From Boswellia sacra (lineage: Eukaryota; Streptophyta; Magnoliopsida; Sapindales; Burseraceae): a DNA stretch of 64,000 bases. Below the pieces are notes generated by a model that saw only the letters and a list, made by a program, of their open reading frames with translations, was not told the DNA's origin and did no database searches. The DNA is taken from NCBI GenBank assembly GCA_013180625.2, contig SNVD02013132.1:1-64000 (forward strand), in the 5' to 3' direction. Below are positions 59,861 to 64,000 of this stretch, piece by piece. Both the position numbers and the translations under genes were made by a program. Positions within the stretch are counted from its first letter, which is position 1, and each line of letters starts with the position of its first letter.

Positions 59861-61369
59861 GGATATTAGAAAGCTATAATGTATTTAGCAAATTTATTTT
59901 TAGCTAAATCAATGAACATATTTAGTCGTATATCAAATAATATTTATCTCGCAACTTAGAAGTAATTTTAGAAAGAAAAATTATATTTACATTTTACTAA
60001 GCTATTACTGGATTTATTCAGTTAATATAAAGATAAAGATCTTTAGCACCAGGTCAGACACACATATAGGCTTTGAGTCATGTCCCCTAGGTGGTTTGTC
60101 CTTTGAGGGTAGTTCTATGCATGGGTATGACTAGCTTAGTACTTCACTCTACCTATGTGATATTAGTTTTGCTAGGTTATGACTGGCTTAATATATATTT
60201 GCTTTGTGCCTAGGTGGTACATCCATTGGGTTATGAATAGCTAGTTTAATATAAGTATTTGATTAGTCAAATTAAAAGTTTCATCACTTTCATTATGAAA
60301 TAGCTTCTATGTAATTGGGAAATTCATTTTATTATGGTATTTAAATATTAGATACATGTAAAAATATTTAAAAATTGTTATTTTTGTAGCTATATCATTT
60401 AAAAATATTATAATGGATTTGATGACGTGTTCTTTATCATTTTATGTTTCGTTTTTCATATTTCTTTAAAGAATTTTGGTAATGTAACAATCTTCATTTA
60501 CAATGCTATGATGTTGATGTATGTTGAATTATTTAAATGTCTTTGCTCCCACTTATGGAGATTTATACAAACTCCTCTTTTTAAAACCCTTTTCTCATCC
60601 CAAGAGATTACAATGTTCAATTGGTTCTTGACAAGTAGCTTGAGGTTGGCAACATGAGGATGCTCACAAAGCATTTTTCCTTTTTGTCATTGTCTCATCC
60701 ATTTGGATATTTCTTGTACTTACTTGTAAACCTTCATAGATATCATCATGGATTATTGTTTAGTTTCCTCTTAAAATAATCATTAATCCAATAGCTCAAA
60801 CTTTGATATAGATTTTCATTTATAAATTGAGCATCCCCCTTTTTTGGGGGAGACCTTGACTAAATCTTTTGTTATGAGTTTTTGAGAATGTTAAATACTT
60901 ATATTTTTAGGTTAGAAGCCAATTATTTTGTTATGTTGATCATTTTGGGAAAAATTGTTTGTTGGAAAACCTGAGATTCCTAAAGGAAGGTACTAGTTCA
61001 TTAAAAAAAAAAAAGTTTTGGAAGTGTTAAAATTTGTCTTTGGCAGGGGGTTTATTCCAAGATATAGGGGATATTTTGTCGAAGTTTTCTTAAATTTCAT
61101 TTAAGGAATTTGTTTCAAATTTCTTATAAATGTACATATTGTTTCTATTAAAATGTTTACATCATTTCTTGTAAAAGCAATAGATAAATGAGAATATTTA
61201 AAGTAATATTTTATTTAGCTTCTAGCACACAGTAGTTACGATTCACTTGTGTTCCTAGGAGGGCGTCATATCGCTCCCCTAATTCTATCTATTTTTTGTA
61301 TTAAATATTTTATCCTATTTATTGATTATTGCAGAAGATATTATTGACTTTATTTACTTAATACTAGAG
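59861..61369. other. Unclassified AT-rich DNA
   Basis: No gene was recognised. 60070-60250 has three imperfect repeats around TATGACTAGCTTAGTAC / TATGACTGGCTTAATAT / TATGAATAGCTAGTTTA. A small perfect hairpin, CCCCCTTTTTTGGGGG, is at 60836-60851. It may be transposon interior, but nothing decisive was seen. Confidence 0.45.
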
Positions 61370-61871
61370 ATGAAGCTTTTTCCTGTTTTCTTAAGTATAA
61401 CACTATGGTTGAAACTCAGTAGATGTTAAAGCAAAAAGACTTCAAATAAATTCAGGCGGAGAATATCAACCCCTTTCTAAATTTCTAGCTTCACATGGTG
61501 GTTTGCATACATTGTCTTGTCTTTATACATTGGAATAAAATGGGAGAGTGAAGAGAAAGAACTGTCATAAAAGGCAGTCAATGTTAAGCCCCATTAAGTT
61601 TTTGGCCCCTTCACATTCTAAATTGTCGTTTATTTCATTAACTAATAATTGTCTAGTATTGTGTTAATGCAACATATGAGTTTCTATATCATAGGATTCC
61701 CACATACTTCTTCCGCAAAGTCTTCGGTTGTTCTAGATCTTGTTACTCATTCCTTCGCCCATCTGACTACAATAAATTGGAATTTGGTCTAAACAAAGTT
61801 ATTTTGTTGGTTATAGTTCTAGGCACAAGCGTTATCAATGTCCTGATCTTTCTGTTGAGCGTTTAAACATT
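61370..61871 (+). pseudogene. Copia integrase fragment
   Basis: In shifting frames the + strand reads LKYNTMVETQ, SCLYT.EQNGRVKRKNCH-like, KFLAPSHSKLSFISLTN and YFVGYSSRHKRYQCPDLSVE. These are the C-terminal half of a copia integrase core with its GYS end motif. It is cut on the right by the poly-T of the LINE at 61873. It lies in the opposite orientation to the copia remnant at 59321-59860, so the two are not one simple element. Confidence 0.7.
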
Positions 61872-62116
61872 TCTTTTTTTTTTTTTTTGGAAAAGTTACT
61901 CAGTAATATAAAACCAAAAAAGTTATAATGTACAAAAATCCGAGAGGCATACCCCAAGAATTATAAAAGGACGTAAAGTTCAAACATACAATCCAACAAA
62001 AAGATAGAAAATGAAGGCCACAAGCGGCCTAAACAAAGTAAAAAAGCCACAAACGACCTTAACAACATAAAAGAGAAATGATCACAAACGGTCTAAAACA
62101 TAAAAATACAAGAGCT

Positions 62117-63256
62117 TTAACCCTTCTTGTTTTTCTTCTTCTTACCCTTCTTTACCGGGGTAGCTGGGGTGTCCGAATGGGTATGGTCAATCCTATCAGG
62201 TTGATCATCCTCACTGAGCCCAATCAAAGGCTCAAAACGAGTGGGAGAAGACTCAGTAGGTATCCGCCCTGAGGAAATAGATGCCTCACGATTTGTAGAA
62301 CATTTGATAGTGCCCAAAAGTCTACCCTCGTCGGTCGCAAAAGGAGATGGAGAATCAGAATCTGAAACTGACTCTGCACTCGGAAGTGTAGTAGCCTTCG
62401 AAGGCTCAACTTGCACTGCAGAAACTTCTGGGATAGCAACTATTTTGGTGCAATCAGTGACCTTGGTCACATCTTTTTCTTTTCTCAAAGGGATACTATC
62501 AGAGGTGCTAGCCTCATTCTTATCTGGACTTGAAGTCTTTATCGGTTCTGGACAACGATGACCAAACTGGCAACATTTGGGGTAATGTTTTGGAGTCCAC
62601 TCATATTCAACTTGAATTTTGATGGGCTCTGGAGAGAGTTTGCACCTGAACTCAAAGTTCTTAACTCGAGGGCGTCTTGCATCAATAAAAACACAAACCC
62701 TCGCATACTCTAATCTAGATAGATCAGAAGTCGCCTTATCACAAGATTGAGGTTCTCCAACCATGCTGGAGATAATGCTAAGGCCTTTGACTGTCCACAA
62801 AGGAAACGGCAGGCCATACAAACGGATCCAAACTGGTAGTGTCCAGAATGCTGTAAGATTGAAATCCAGATGCGGATGCCATTGCTGCAGGTAAATGAAT
62901 TTACCTCTAATCATCCAAGGACCTCAAGCAATGATTGCATGTACCTCATCCTCAGTTCTAAAACGGAAGATGAGAAATCCCTTATCTGTGGAATGGACGT
63001 CCTCAAGACCACTAGATTTCCATGCACGCATCGCCATCGAACGTGCAGCATGGAAGGGCATCACATATCCCGGAAAGAAGCCAACAAGACATCTACGCCA
63101 TTCGGCTAAATTCTCGTCGACAATCTCATCTGGAATCTCAAGGATTGTACCCGGTTTCTTAGGAGTAACCGGACTCAATTTGCATCGGGTACTCGAATCA
63201 GTAATCTTGATTTTATCAGCCCAAGAGCCAGTAGTTGTCTTGGATGGATCCATCAA
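62117..63256 (-). pseudogene. LINE ORF1 (DUF4283 gag-like protein), one stop codon
   Basis: A single frame of 379 codons starts MMDPSKTTTGSWADKIKIT at 63256 and is interrupted only by TGA at 62926-62924 (EVHAIIA-stop-GPWMIRG), where an Arg codon CGA would fit by one C-to-T change. The N-terminal half is the DUF4283 RNA-binding fold typical of plant L1 ORF1 (FFPGYVMPFHAARSMAMRAW ... GFLIFRFRTEDEV ... GPWMIRGKFIYLQQWHP ... LPVWIRLYGLP). A CCHC-like knuckle follows (YPKCCQFGHRC) but lacks the first Cys and normal spacing. The C-terminus is acidic/serine-rich and ends in a lysine run. ORF1 proteins coat LINE RNA. Near-intact coding suggests a relatively recent copy. Confidence 0.85.
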
Positions 63257-63569
63257 GTGAATTACAAATCAAATACAATGCAAACTTATAAAAAAGATAT
63301 GGAAAAACGAAAGCAAACCAGGCACCGAAGCGGCTTGGCTTCCAAAGTCATCGTCACCTCTTTAAAAACGATAATCCGCAAGGAATCAGGAAATCGACCA
63401 AGAGGCAAAGTTGCATGAAACAACCTGAAGAACAATCTGGGTGGGGCTGATGAATAGTGTCTCCGATAATGAATAGTAACCACTGCGGTGAACAGTAAAA
63501 TCCGAATTGAAGAAGCGGCGATTTGAGGAGTTTCTGGTTGGAATCAGATGACGGCCAAGAAGGAAAAGT

Positions 63570-63965
63570 TGGTCAGTGTTGCTCGATCTACTAGATGGTG
63601 GCGAAGGTGAGATACAACTCGCCGTTTTTCGGCAAGAGGTGACGGTGAATAGTAAATCCTAAAGTTTGAGGCCTTGAACGGAGATGTTGTGGCGCGAATC
63701 TGGTGGGGTTGATGAAGGGAAACTTGTAGAACGTCGCCTGATCTACAAGAATTTGATGGAGGTGAGATGCCACTCACCGGTGACAGCGGCGGACGGCGGT
63801 GAATTGTGAAAAATCCGAAACTTTGTGGCCTAGAACGGAGGTGTTGCGGCGCGAATCTGGTGGTGCTGATGAATGAAAACTTGTAGATCGAGTCAAGACC
63901 AACACGATGATGGCAAAGGTGGCGTCCCACTCGCCCGTCGTCGACGATGAATAGTGAAATCCAAA
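63570..63965 (-). repeat. Tandem monomers in the LINE 5' region
   Basis: Three diverged units of about 150-160 bp share phrases such as CACTATTCATCG / CACAATTCACCG / TACTATTCACCG, then GAGTGGCATCTCACCTCC-like words, then GTAGATC(A/G)(G/A)GC and CACCAGATTCGCGCC. The units are GC-richer than the surroundings. The array may extend past 64000. Confidence 0.75.
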
Positions 63966-64000
63966 ACCTTTTTTTGTAATTTTAACCGTTTTTCTGCCGA

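Larger units (their letters stand above)
61873..64000 (-). mobile_element. LINE with ORF1 and no ORF2 (5' end beyond the window)
   Basis: The - strand element ends in a poly-A tail (T-run at 61873-61888 on +) preceded by a 3' region. That region resembles the tail of the LINE at 13695-14645 (shared CTTGGGGTA..CC and GAGTAACTTTTCCAAAA-type ends). ORF1 lies at 62117-63256, and its stop is only about 230 bases from the poly-A, so the roughly 4 kb ORF2 expected in an L1 is absent. The 5' region (63257-64000) has tandem repeats and continues to the window edge. It is inserted in the copia integrase fragment. Confidence 0.75.

Noticed and set aside
62078..62561. Open frames on + opposite LINE ORF1
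   Set aside because: They are antisense shadows; the - frame has DUF4283-like blocks and a lysine-rich end.

Overview
The window is nuclear DNA of a flowering plant, most likely a eudicot. It is AT-rich and packed with nested plant transposons (Ty1/copia, LTR solo copies, a TRIM, L1-type LINEs, Mutator-like elements, hAT-like and MITE remnants). It has one intact plant-specific gene, a zinc-finger homeodomain (ZF-HD) transcription factor at 34202-34855 (-), and one decayed host gene, an organic cation/carnitine transporter pseudogene at 4035-5381 (+). No tRNA, rRNA, CRISPR or bacterial-type operon was seen.

Layout. 1-792: end of an LTR (family A). 793-6806: AT-rich spacer with small hairpin repeats, the transporter pseudogene and a hAT-like remnant. 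6807-11170: first copy (M1) of a Mutator-like element (MULE) carrying a MURA transposase and, convergently, a ULP1-type cysteine protease. 11170-14908: unclassified AT-rich DNA, nested MITEs and a 5'-truncated LINE. 14909-27919: a 13 kb Ty1/copia element of the Sirevirus type with both LTRs, primer-binding site, gag, pol and an extra 3' ORF. It is broken by two later LTR insertions (19466-21279 and about 22074-23922). 27920-34201: spacer, a TIR element holding a complete 637 bp TRIM, a possible SINE and a hAT-like remnant. 34202-36468: the ZF-HD gene and nested MULE-type MITEs upstream of it. 36469-41010: gene-free AT-rich DNA with microsatellites and one GC-rich block with a G-box.

41011-56573 is the most unusual part. 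After a solo LTR (family A), two further copies of the same MULE stand tail to tail as a roughly 13.6 kb palindrome: MURA(+), ULP1(-), ULP1(+), MURA(-). The left MURA is split by a solo LTR of family A and the right leader by a solo LTR of family B, each with a perfect 5 bp target-site duplication. 56574-64000: a MITE with a 9 bp duplication, a decayed LINE reverse transcriptase, two oppositely oriented copia scraps, and a LINE (-) with a nearly intact ORF1, no visible ORF2, and tandem repeats in its 5' region that run to the window edge.

Together this is a transposon graveyard whose insertion order can be read from the nesting. Apart from the ZF-HD gene, every coding region is broken by stops, frameshifts, insertions or deletions. 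The leads are the palindromic MULE-ULP1 composite, the TCGA-rich leader shared by all three MULE copies, the ORF1-only LINE, and the complete young TRIM. Identities come from reading motifs by eye; no database search was possible.
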